A stretch of 11,012 nt of DNA from an uncultured Lachnospiraceae bacterium (lineage in GTDB: Bacteria; Bacillota_A; Clostridia; Lachnospirales; Lachnospiraceae): the NCBI GenBank assembly GCA_947177885.1, contig CAMWWF010000068.1, positions 1 through 11,012 on the forward strand, read 5' to 3'. The notes beneath the pieces are model-generated. The model was not told the DNA's origin, did no database searches, and was given only the letters and a program-made list of their open reading frames with translations. Within the stretch, counting starts at the first letter, position 1, and the number at the start of each line of letters is the position of its first letter. Made by a program: the position numbers and the translations under genes. Below, in pieces: positions 1-7,209 of this stretch.

Positions 1-56
1 CTAATTTCAGTTAAAAGCTTGCAGTTACCACTGCCACTTCCGACGGAGTAAAGATT

Positions 57-473
57 GTGGTTGCTAGCAATTGCAGTTATAAGACGCGCCGTTATGCGAT
101 AGCAAACGGCGTGGGGCGATATCTGCTCAATGAGTCCCAGAGTATGTTGAAATATGCTTATGCAATTCCTCTCATTCCGCAAAGTCTGGAAGAAATTGCC
201 GCCGATTCAATTGCCATATTTCTGCTGTTGCCGGTAACCTTGTTCAAGGATGAGTTTTTGCGTTATCTGAATACATGTAAGGAATGTCCCCTGGATGTGG
301 ACGTATGGCTGGAGCATTTGAGTAATGTAAGCCAAATAACGCCGTTCAACCTTGCCATCGGCTATCAGCAGATGAAGCAGGTACTGTGTTATCAGAGGCA
401 GATGGAATTTGCAGAATACGATTATGATGTCACGAAGATGTCGGAAGATTATTATGAGAAAATATTTTCGTAA
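57..473 (+). CDS. ImmA/IrrE-like protein with degenerate zinc-protease motif, probably N-terminally shortened
   Basis: The 138-aa product resembles the core of ImmA/IrrE (DUF955) metallopeptidases, which cleave repressors in phage, mobile-element and stress regulation. Residues 11-24 align with the usual R-[RF]-x-I-A-H-E-x-G-H-x-L-L helix, but the zinc motif reads N17-G18-V19-G20-R21, so both histidines and the catalytic glutamate are lost. The following E46-x-x-A-D-x-x-A...L-L-L-P block keeps the third-ligand glutamate and the family's E-x-x-A-N-x-F-A-x-x-L-L-M-P pattern. The GTG start at 57 follows GGAG at 45-48 with 8-nt spacing. The frame is open back to a TAA at 12-14, and the residues encoded there (D-G-V-K-I-V-V) also look like family sequence. 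The gene may therefore be a shortened or decayed remnant. Catalysis is unlikely; a binding role is possible. A DUF4231/SLATT gene follows 107 bp downstream on the same strand. Family assignment is by pattern recognition only. Confidence 0.6.
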   Translation: MVASNCSYKTRRYAIANGVGRYLLNESQSMLKYAYAIPLIPQSLEEIAADSIAIFLLLPVTLFKDEFLRYLNTCKECPLDVDVWLEHLSNVSQITPFNLAIGYQQMKQVLCYQRQMEFAEYDYDVTKMSEDYYEKIFS

Positions 474-580
474 GAGATCTTTTGACAGATTCACTTGTCT
501 TGAAAATCGCTTATAAAATATCGCCGGCATACGATCGATTCTTTAACAATACTTAATGCGGAAAAAAAGGAGTCATACAA

Positions 581-1054
581 ATGAAAGAATGGAAAGAGGT
601 ACAGGTGCTGTTTTCGGAAAACAGATCACCGGAAGAAATATGCAGGATCAGAACGGAATATTCGCTGGAATGGTATATCAGAAAAGCGAATTTCAATAAA
701 AGGCTATATTATACCTTCTCATTCGCCGGGATGCTGTGTCCGCTGATCAATGTGGTTCTGGCATCCTGTCAGGCGGACACAAATATGGCCATTGTAGTCT
801 TGTCCTCGGTCACAACTCTGGCCACATCCCTTCTGGCGATCACCAACGCAAGGATGAAATGGGAAAATTACCGTTCCGCCGCCGAATTCCTGAAACGGGA
901 GTACACACTTTTTCAGGCTCGGGTGGGAGCGTATGGCGAAGAGCAACGGGTCTCCGCGTACCTGAATACCACGGAGACTTTTATGGATAAGATTCATGCA
1001 AACTGGCAGAAAACCTTTAAGAAGGACCCATCGAAAAAAAAGAAAGAGCAATAG
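581..1054 (+). CDS. DUF4231/SLATT-type two-transmembrane protein
   Basis: This 157-aa protein begins with a charged amphipathic region (1-40). Two closely spaced hydrophobic helices follow (about 43-63 and 69-89), and then a basic cytoplasmic helix with the pattern W94-x-x-Y97-R98...E102-x-L-x-x-E107. The tail is lysine-rich. Two helices followed by W-x-x-Y-R and E-x-L-K-x-E is typical of DUF4231 and the related SLATT families. Comparative genomics predicts SLATT proteins to be membrane pore-forming effectors of nucleotide-signal-activated conflict systems, but no SMODS/CD-NTase or SLOG sensor gene is visible here. The ATG is preceded by AAGGAG at 567-572 with 8-nt spacing, a strong start. 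No convincing promoter was found in 474-580: there is a TTGACA at 482-487 and a TATAAA at 512-517, but 24 nt apart. Co-transcription with the upstream ImmA-like gene is possible. The effector role is inferred. Confidence 0.7.
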   Translation: MKEWKEVQVLFSENRSPEEICRIRTEYSLEWYIRKANFNKRLYYTFSFAGMLCPLINVVLASCQADTNMAIVVLSSVTTLATSLLAITNARMKWENYRSAAEFLKREYTLFQARVGAYGEEQRVSAYLNTTETFMDKIHANWQKTFKKDPSKKKKEQ

Positions 1055-1076
1055 GGGTAAAACGGACGTTTACCCC
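1054..1076. terminator. Hairpin between convergent genes, possible weak bidirectional terminator
   Basis: An 8-bp perfect stem, GGGGTAAA (1054-1061) with TTTACCCC (1069-1076), encloses a 7-nt loop. It starts at the last base of the DUF4231 stop codon and lies between that gene and the convergent SNF2 gene. No U-tract follows directly on either strand, so it is not a canonical intrinsic terminator. It could still stop or stabilise one or both transcripts. Confidence 0.35.
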
Positions 1077-1145
1077 AGCTACGGTGACCAAAGTGGGGGC
1101 GCAGCAGGCCGAGAAGTGGGGCGTGCAGACCGGGGGAATGCTTTT

Positions 1146-4100
1146 TCAAACACTCTCCAGCAGTTCCAACAGATCTTCCCTGCTCATATTGACAATATTG
1201 CCGTTTTCTCCGCTCAGGATTTCCTCTGCCAGATTTTTCTTATCCTCCTGCATGCGCAGAATTTTTTCTTCTATGGAATTTTTCATGATCAGCTTATACA
1301 CGGAGACCACTTTGGTCTGTCCGATGCGGTGGGCCCTGTCCGTGGCCTGGTTCTGCACGGCCAGATTCCACCAGGGATCATAGTGGATGACAATATCGGC
1401 GCCGGTGAGATTTAAGCCTGTTCCGCCTGCTTTCAGGGAAATCAGGAATAATGGCGTGTCATCCGTGTTAAAGGACTTCACCAGTTCCATGCGTTTTTCT
1501 TTCGCTGTCTCTCCGGTGATCTTATAGTAGGGGATCTGCTTCTCCGCAAGGTCTTTCTCCAAGAGCTCTAGCATGGAGACAAACTGGGAGAACAGCAATA
1601 TCTTATGCTCGCCCTCTATGGCACTATGGATCAGTTCCATGCAGGCTGCCCGCTTTGCCGACTCTCCCCCATAATCTTCAAAAAGAAGAGAGGGATCACA
1701 GCAGATCTGTCGAAGTTTCGTGAGTTCCGCAAGAACCTGGATCTTATTCTTTTTATAATTCTCCTCCGTCTGTTTCTCCAGCATTTTGCGCATATGGACG
1801 ATCTGACCGTCATACAGCTGCTGCTGTTTATTGTCCATTTTTGCGTAATATGTCTCTTCCATTTTGTCAGGGAGATCCTTTAAGACATCCCCTTTCAATC
1901 TGCGGAGAATAAACGGGGAGACCATTCTTTTCAGACGTTTCGAGGCGTCCTCGTCCTGATTTTTGACAATGGGTGTCTCCAGCTCCTTCTTAAAGGTTTC
2001 GTATCCGTACAGGAAACCGGACATCAGATAATCGAATATACTCCACAGTTCACTGAGGCGATTTTCAATCGGTGTTCCTGTGAGCGCATACCGCACCCTG
2101 CTTCGAATGATCTTGACAGACTTTGCCGCAGCGGTGGAATGATTCTTGATATACTGCGCCTCATCAATGATCTGATAGGAAAACTGCTTATCCTCATAAT
2201 CCGCGATATCCCTTTTCAGCAGATCATAGGAGGTCACCAGAACATCCCACTTCCAGTATTGGGCAAGCATTTCAGTCCGATGCGCCTGGTTTCCGACAAT
2301 AACGCCTACCGACAGCTCCGGTGCAAACCGGGCAAATTCCTCCTGCCAGTTATACACTAATGATGCGGGCGTAATGATCAGTGCAGGGCTGCTTTCCGGT
2401 CCATTCTTCGTATCAGTCTTCACGTCTCCCAGCCGCCCCTCGTTCTTTGCGGCCAGCAGCACCGCGATCACCTGTAATGTCTTCCCAAGTCCCATATCGT
2501 CTGCCAGAATACCGCCAAAGCCGCTGCTTTCCAATGTACGCAGCCATCTGTAGCCATGGCTCTGATATTTGCGCATAACAGGCTGCAGTGTTGTGGGGAG
2601 CTCATAATCGGAATCCTCTATGGTCTTAAAATTCTTGACCAGCTTTTTAAAATGCGAATCCCTGTCCGCATAGACCCCGTCGCACTGTTCCAGCATCTTA
2701 TCCAGATAAAGCGCACGATAGAGGGGCAGCTGCATTTTGCCTTTCACAAATTCTTTGGGAGAGATGTGCATGGCCTCCAGCATGGCGGCAAGCTCCTGCA
2801 GGCTTTGCTCCTCCAGATTCAGGAAATCGCCGTTTTTAAGGCGGTAGTACTTTTTCTTCCTGTTATATTGGTACAGGATATCCAACAGTTCCTCCTGGCT
2901 CAGTTCCTCCGAATGTATTTCCAGATCCATAATGCTGCTTCCCACAGAGACGCCGACTGTCACAGGCACCGTCTTGCGGATGCGCAGTCTCCGGAAGCTG
3001 TCCGTGGTGTGTACCTCGCCCAGACGCATCAGCTCTGCAATACCGCTCTCCAGTACCGTGTAGATTGCATCAACATCCGTGCCGCAGTGGAAGAATCTTT
3101 TTTCCGCGTCCTCTTCCGGAAATAACTGCCGTACACAATCCAGCGCCTCCAGTTCCCTCTCCGCATCCCGGAACCGGTCCCTTTTGGCAGTATCCGTGGA
3201 CCAGTCCATAATGTTACATTCCACATCGCCATATCTGGCTGCGGCGCGGCAGATCACATTTTTCTGCTCCGCATCCAGATAGAAGACAAGCTCCACCTCC
3301 GGGGGAAGATATTTCCGGATTGTTGCGGTATCCTCCTCCGTGACAGTAGCGTATTCCTTCAGTACCGGGAGCACCCGGTAATAAAATTCCGAAAGATATC
3401 TGCGGCCCACCTGCATGGAAATCACACCATGCACCGCCATATCCAAAAGGGGACGCAGATTTTCCAACTTTTCCGGTTGAATCCGGTTCAGGGCGTTCTC
3501 TGAAAAAAAGTATTGGTAATTCAGCCCCTGCAGCAATTCCGGAAAACTTCCCTCTATGCGGACACCCTGAAAAACCCCTCTCTCATCCGTCTCCTTGGAA
3601 AGATACAGTTCAACATCCGGATCTGCCTCCCGGAACTGTAAAACTGTCTTCAGTGCCCTTCCTTCACTCTTATCCGAAAAAGTCAGTTTTTCCCCTTTTG
3701 CCAGTTCAAAGAAGTCGTCCAACCGTCTTCCATACAGAGGAATCCTGCCCTTGATGGTTTCCGCGGTATTCTCATAATAACGGAATGTCTCCCGCGAGTG
3801 GCTTCCTCTCCTGTGCTCCTCCATAACGACCTGGCGGATATAATGATAAAATTTTTTCGAATGATCGTCGAAGCGTGCGGCAGAAAAGTCAATCTCTGTC
3901 TTGGTTCCAAATTTCAGCAGCTCCTTCGCCTCCACACCGGATACAAGCTGCGGCAGACTTTTTACCTGATAAAGCTTATCCTTTCCGATCCTGGCTCCCA
4001 GCTTGAAGCCGTCATAGTCCATCTCCAGGATGGGTTCCAGCACGACACCGGATACCTTATCCGGTTCTTCCTCCGCACTGTTCCAGGCTCTCAGATTGCG

Positions 4101-5066
4101 AAAATCATACAACATCCTCTGGGCATAGTTGTCAGTGGCATCCCCCACAGCTTCTTCCCGCAATCTCTTCTGCAGTAAGAGCATTAAGCCGATAACATGT
4201 TTGCAGGGTCTTGTCTCCTTATTTGAAACAGTAGAACTGTAACCGTATTGGCTTTGAACATTGCGGTAGCTGTATAAACATTTTCTCACGCCGCACTCCG
4301 CATATTGAATCTCATTTTTATCAAAACATATCTTGAGCCATTCCGTCATCTCAGCTTTATTCCCCGGCCGCACCATCCCTTCGGCGATTCCGATCATCTC
4401 ATTGGCGCCCAGTTTATTCGGATATCCCACCTTCAGATTGCTAAGCGAAAGTTCACCGTCTCTTATCATCTTAAGTGCAGCCTGACAGGAATCTTCATAA
4501 AAGACAAAGTTTTTTGTCATTTCACGCAAGTCAAAATATTCATACTCGTCCGCCACGATTTTCGTTCCGGCAGAGGAAGCATGAACGTTCGGTTCGCTTT
4601 CCGTTCCGGCAGAAAAAGTCTGCTCACCTGGTTCGCTTTCCGATCTGCCAGAAGAAACCTGGTATTCCGGCTCTTTTTCCCTTTTGTCTGATGTGTCCTC
4701 CTCATCGTCCAAAAGCGTCCATTTGTGGGAAAAGGGATATATTATCTTTGGAATATTGTCTGTTTCCTTCTTCTTCCCGCTTTGTCCGGACGGTTTCGAT
4801 CCCTGATTCTCTTCTTCCGCAATCGCGTACAGTACAGCCGCCATGTGTCTGCAGTAATAATAGCCATCTGCCGCGTCCTCACAGTTACAGTAAAGGCGGG
4901 GATGCACTCTGTCCGTCAGATATGCTTCTACATCATACTTTTTGGAACCTGTGACTTTAGCCTGATAAGTCGCACCCCTGTGTATCAGGTTATTTACACG
5001 TCCCTCCTGAAAATATTCTTTTCCCTGTGCCAATACCTGTTTGTCAAACAAATAATCCCATCTCAT
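1146..5066 (-). CDS. SNF2-family DEAD/DEAH helicase with SWIM zinc finger
   Basis: The 1306-aa protein is a superfamily 2 Swi2/Snf2-type ATPase, expected to translocate on double-stranded DNA and remodel protein-DNA complexes rather than unwind strands. A SWIM zinc finger (C60-x-C62...C72-x-H74) sits near the N-terminus. After an acidic, low-complexity linker with a 13-residue repeat (136-174) comes a second Cys/His cluster (C258, C263, C288-x-H290). A long middle part is probably the bacterial SNF2-associated domain. The C-terminal motor has Walker A D-D-M-G-L-G-K-T (K862), Walker B D-E-A-Q (968-971), motif III T-G-T-P and motif VI with H-R-I-G-Q (R1247). All motor motifs look intact, so an active ATPase is expected. 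AAGGA at about 5076-5080 precedes the ATG. The gene lies 108 bp downstream of the disrupted AAA/nuclease gene. No clear promoter of its own was found in that gap. It is longer than many clostridial homologues (roughly 1050-1150 aa, from memory), partly because of the linker. The physiological target is unknown. Confidence 0.93.
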   Translation of the reverse strand: MRWDYLFDKQVLAQGKEYFQEGRVNNLIHRGATYQAKVTGSKKYDVEAYLTDRVHPRLYCNCEDAADGYYYCRHMAAVLYAIAEEENQGSKPSGQSGKKKETDNIPKIIYPFSHKWTLLDDEEDTSDKREKEPEYQVSSGRSESEPGEQTFSAGTESEPNVHASSAGTKIVADEYEYFDLREMTKNFVFYEDSCQAALKMIRDGELSLSNLKVGYPNKLGANEMIGIAEGMVRPGNKAEMTEWLKICFDKNEIQYAECGVRKCLYSYRNVQSQYGYSSTVSNKETRPCKHVIGLMLLLQKRLREEAVGDATDNYAQRMLYDFRNLRAWNSAEEEPDKVSGVVLEPILEMDYDGFKLGARIGKDKLYQVKSLPQLVSGVEAKELLKFGTKTEIDFSAARFDDHSKKFYHYIRQVVMEEHRRGSHSRETFRYYENTAETIKGRIPLYGRRLDDFFELAKGEKLTFSDKSEGRALKTVLQFREADPDVELYLSKETDERGVFQGVRIEGSFPELLQGLNYQYFFSENALNRIQPEKLENLRPLLDMAVHGVISMQVGRRYLSEFYYRVLPVLKEYATVTEEDTATIRKYLPPEVELVFYLDAEQKNVICRAAARYGDVECNIMDWSTDTAKRDRFRDAERELEALDCVRQLFPEEDAEKRFFHCGTDVDAIYTVLESGIAELMRLGEVHTTDSFRRLRIRKTVPVTVGVSVGSSIMDLEIHSEELSQEELLDILYQYNRKKKYYRLKNGDFLNLEEQSLQELAAMLEAMHISPKEFVKGKMQLPLYRALYLDKMLEQCDGVYADRDSHFKKLVKNFKTIEDSDYELPTTLQPVMRKYQSHGYRWLRTLESSGFGGILADDMGLGKTLQVIAVLLAAKNEGRLGDVKTDTKNGPESSPALIITPASLVYNWQEEFARFAPELSVGVIVGNQAHRTEMLAQYWKWDVLVTSYDLLKRDIADYEDKQFSYQIIDEAQYIKNHSTAAAKSVKIIRSRVRYALTGTPIENRLSELWSIFDYLMSGFLYGYETFKKELETPIVKNQDEDASKRLKRMVSPFILRRLKGDVLKDLPDKMEETYYAKMDNKQQQLYDGQIVHMRKMLEKQTEENYKKNKIQVLAELTKLRQICCDPSLLFEDYGGESAKRAACMELIHSAIEGEHKILLFSQFVSMLELLEKDLAEKQIPYYKITGETAKEKRMELVKSFNTDDTPLFLISLKAGGTGLNLTGADIVIHYDPWWNLAVQNQATDRAHRIGQTKVVSVYKLIMKNSIEEKILRMQEDKKNLAEEILSGENGNIVNMSREDLLELLESV
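4545..4661 (-). repeat. Three-unit 39-bp in-frame tandem repeat in the helicase linker
   Basis: Three units of 39 bp (13 codons) encode residues 136-148, 149-161 and 162-174 of the SNF2 protein, with a recurring S-[SA]-G-[RT]-x-S-E-P-like pattern. The third unit has diverged after A-G-T. A 13-bp block, GGTTCGCTTTCCG, is identical at 4591-4603 and 4630-4642, and a CGTTCCGGCAGA-like block recurs at 4563, 4602 and 4641, giving an exact 39-bp period. The repeat lies in a Ser/Glu-rich, probably disordered linker between the two zinc-binding segments, so copy number can change without altering the frame. Confidence 0.8.
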
Positions 5067-5147
5067 ACGTTTTTATCCTTACTGTGTTTTGATAATTACA
5101 TTTTATTATCCCGGTTTCCGAACGCACTTTACTGACAATTGCGACAT

Positions 5148-5160
5148 CCTGCCTGGCAGG
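5148..5160. repeat. Short palindrome between AAA/nuclease and SNF2 genes
   Basis: The 13-bp sequence CCTGCCTGGCAGG is a perfect inverted repeat around a single central base. It lies about 15 bp past the stop codon of the AAA/nuclease gene on the minus strand. It has no U-tract on either side, so it is a poor terminator. It could be a protein-binding site or chance. Confidence 0.3.
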
Positions 5161-5174
5161 TCAGAAATATTGAC

Positions 5175-6929
5175 CTATTCCTGCAACAATACCCTGCAGC
5201 GCTTCTTGTGGCAGGCAATCCCATACTTATAGATCGTAGTCAGTCCGTTCTGCCGCAGCCGGTCTTCGTAGTTCATTCGTTCTATCTGAGCCAGTGCTTT
5301 TCTGCATCCGTTCTCCAGATCATCCCCGTCCGGATACTTGACTTCTATAAAAATACCGATCCCTTCCTCCTCCAGTTCCACAAGAATATCGCTGAAGCCG
5401 TCCCCTGATTCCATGTTGGAGCTTACGATCCAGTCTCCCCGATGGCTCAACAGCCCTAACAGGATACCGTGGTAGAAATTCTCTTTCAGGCCCCTTCTGA
5501 CACTGATGTCACGAATGCTGATGGTCTTGCGCAGATAAGCATTAAAGCATTCTTCGACAGCCGCGGCATCCGCCCCTGCAAAAGCATCACAGAGAGCATC
5601 CAGCTTCGGCGCGTCTTTGCGGCTCTCCTCCTGAAACCATTCCATGACCTGGTCGATAAAGATCTTTTTGATCTCCAGATTGGGAATGACCAGATAGAAG
5701 ATATCGTCGGCTTCTTTATCTGCCGCAATGTCAAAAGTGGCTGCGTGTCCGTGGGAGAGTGGTATTTTTCGGCGGGTCAGGTAACCTGTGGCAAAAAGCA
5801 CGCTCCAGATATTTTCGATATTTCGGTACAGATCCCGATATGTCAGTTCCTGGTTTATCTTTTTCTCTACGCTTCCTCCGTCGATCAGACACTCGATCTC
5901 CCGTTTCGTCTTTGGCTCCGCCATCCGGATAAAATTCCGGATAATGTCATTCCCGCTGGTATTAAGCCAGTAGGTCCGGGGAAGGGCTCTGGGGTCTGCA
6001 CGCAGTGCCGCACAGTAATTGATCACGTCCCAGGGACAGTAAACATCCGCGTCCCCGAACCGGTATCCGTCATACCATTCTTTGGTAAGGCCGGACCGGT
6101 CACCCACTCCGTAAAACTCCAGCATTGTCCGGACTTCCTCGTCAGTAAAACCAAAATGTTCATCGAACTGTGCATTTGTGACGGAGAATGTGCGCAGATT
6201 GTTCAATCCTGTGAAAAAACTCTCGTGGGCAACCTTCAGACAACCTGTGAGAACGGCAAACAACAGACTGTCATTGCTCTTCAGCGCCTGACCGAACAAA
6301 TTCCGGATCAGGCCGATCATATCGTCATAGTATCCCGAAATCTGTGCCTTATCCAGCGGCACATCATATTCATCGATCAGGAGAATGGCTTTCTGACCGT
6401 AGTGCTTATGGAGAAGATGCGTCAGCATCCGCAGGCTGTCTTCCAGCACCTCGTCTGACATGATGAAAGCGGGCTGATCTCTTTCTCCCAAGGTTATTAA
6501 TCGCTTATAGTTCGCCTTATCCTTATCCGAGAGCTTATCACTGTCTGATAAAAACTGGAACCGCAGAGCTTCCGATAATGGTGCAGAGCATTCCCCTCGC
6601 AGAATCAAAGTTTCTGGAACTTACACCTTTCAGTGTGACGGAGATGACCGGATATTTTCCCATGTAATCCGCACACAGCTTTTGTTCTTTGGATATTTCC
6701 AGCCCCTCAAACAGTCTGTCGTCGCAGCCATATTCGAAAAAGTATTTTAACATGTTCATATTGAGAGATTTCCCGAACCTTCTGGGACGCGTGAACAGAT
6801 TTACCTTTCCCCAGTCATTGGGCAGATCTTTGATCAGCCTTGTTTGTCTACATAATAAAATCCCAGGGTTCGGATTTCTTCAAAACTTTCAATTCCAATG
6901 GGCAATTTTGTCTTGATATCCGCGGCCAT
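5175..6929 (-). pseudogene. AAA-ATPase-like / PD-(D/E)XK nuclease gene broken by two frame changes
   Basis: Read with two frame corrections, this encodes about 584 aa of the AAA-ATPase_like (PF09820) plus PD-(D/E)XK (PF08011/DUF1703) family, common in gut Bacteroidetes and Clostridia and of unproven function. From the ATG at 6929-6927 the frame reads through D-I-K-T-K-L-P-I-G-I and Y-Y-V-D-K, then stops at 6836-6834. One A appears to be missing from the run encoding the family D-K-T motif. The second frame carries R-P-R-R-F-G-K-S, the degenerate Walker A (about 48-55), up to about 6573. The original frame then resumes at E-A-L-R-F-Q-F and stays open to the TAG at 5175. Walker B L-L-I-D-E-Y-D (about 183-189), the T-G-C-L-x-x-A block and nuclease residues D514, E529-x-K531 are intact. 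A good ribosome binding site (GAGG at about 6939-6942, 9 nt away) and promoter remain. The breaks may be recent mutations or sequencing errors. Confidence 0.85.
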
Positions 6930-6988
6930 GGCTCTGCACCTCTTTTCTTTTATGGCGTTATTTCGGTCTGCTGTTCACATTCTTTATC

Positions 6989-7017
6989 ATTATATCCAAA
7001 AGTATGGAAGCAGACAA
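6989..7017 (-). promoter_or_regulatory. Sigma-A-type promoter of the AAA/nuclease gene
   Basis: On the minus strand, TTGTCT (7017-7012) is followed after exactly 17 nt by a perfect TATAAT (6994-6989). Transcription would start near 6982, leaving a leader of about 52 nt before the ATG at 6929. The site suggests the disrupted gene was, or still is, transcribed from its own promoter. Confidence 0.7.
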
Positions 7018-7054
7018 TGAAAAGTCGAATAAACAGGGGGAAATAAGTTGCTGT

Positions 7055-7204
7055 TCATTCCGTGACCGGTAACTGATGCACAGAAGACACAAAGACAGCG
7101 GCTTCGCGCACTGCAGTCAACGCGATCATTCTGATCGATTTGGTTTGATCAGCAAAAAGCGCATAAAAACATCTCGCGGAAGCGGCGTGTGAATAGTAAT
7201 GCAT
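7055..7204 (-). CDS. Small 49-codon ORF of doubtful reality
   Basis: An ATG at 7204-7202 opens five bases after the EAL gene's stop codon and reads 49 codons to a TGA at 7057-7055. The product begins M-H-Y-Y-S-H-A-A and ends Q-L-P-V-T-E, with a moderately hydrophobic middle and no recognised domain. The only Shine-Dalgarno-like sequence is a weak GGGTGA overlapping the end of the EAL gene. It fills most of the 280-bp space between the EAL gene and the AAA promoter. It may be a translationally coupled small protein, a remnant, or chance; chance is quite possible at this length. Confidence 0.22.
   Translation of the reverse strand: MHYYSHAASARCFYALFADQTKSIRMIALTAVREAAVFVSSVHQLPVTE
7123..7137. 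repeat. Short inverted repeat in the EAL-AAA gap
   Basis: CGATCA (7123-7128) and TGATCG (7132-7137) form a perfect 6-bp inverted repeat around 3 nt. A further GATCA at 7147-7151 can pair with the TGATC at 7132-7136. No U-tract follows on either strand. It lies in the space downstream of the EAL gene, where no canonical terminator was found. It may be a transcript-end structure or a binding site; little more can be said. Confidence 0.25.
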
Positions 7205-7209
7205 ATTTT

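Noticed and set aside
1..51. C-terminus of an upstream gene ending at TAA 49-51
   Set aside because: Only 16 codons are visible in that frame, with a low-complexity L-P-L-P-L-P stretch, while another frame shows ImmA-like residues from 15 onward. The evidence is too thin to annotate.
482..517. Promoter TTGACA/TATAAA before the DUF4231 gene
   Set aside because: The spacing of 24 nt is too long for a sigma-A promoter, and no better -35 pairs with the -10-like sequence.
719..1051. 110-aa open frame on the - strand
   Set aside because: It is antisense to the DUF4231 gene, which has a strong ribosome binding site, membrane helices and family motifs.
2556..3125. 189-aa open frame on the + strand
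   Set aside because: It is antisense to the intact SNF2 helicase, and its composition is that of a complementary-strand shadow.
5469..6458. 329-aa open frame on the + strand
   Set aside because: It lies opposite the AAA/nuclease gene, whose minus-strand translation carries recognisable motifs throughout. The + product has no domain and is an antisense shadow.
6538..6759. Separate 73-aa gene on the - strand
   Set aside because: Its sequence is the Walker A-containing segment of the AAA/nuclease family and belongs to the broken gene.
6834..6850. Programmed ribosomal frameshift in the AAA/nuclease gene
   Set aside because: I see no convincing slippery heptamer or downstream structure, and a second independent frame change is also needed. 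Mutation or sequence error is simpler.
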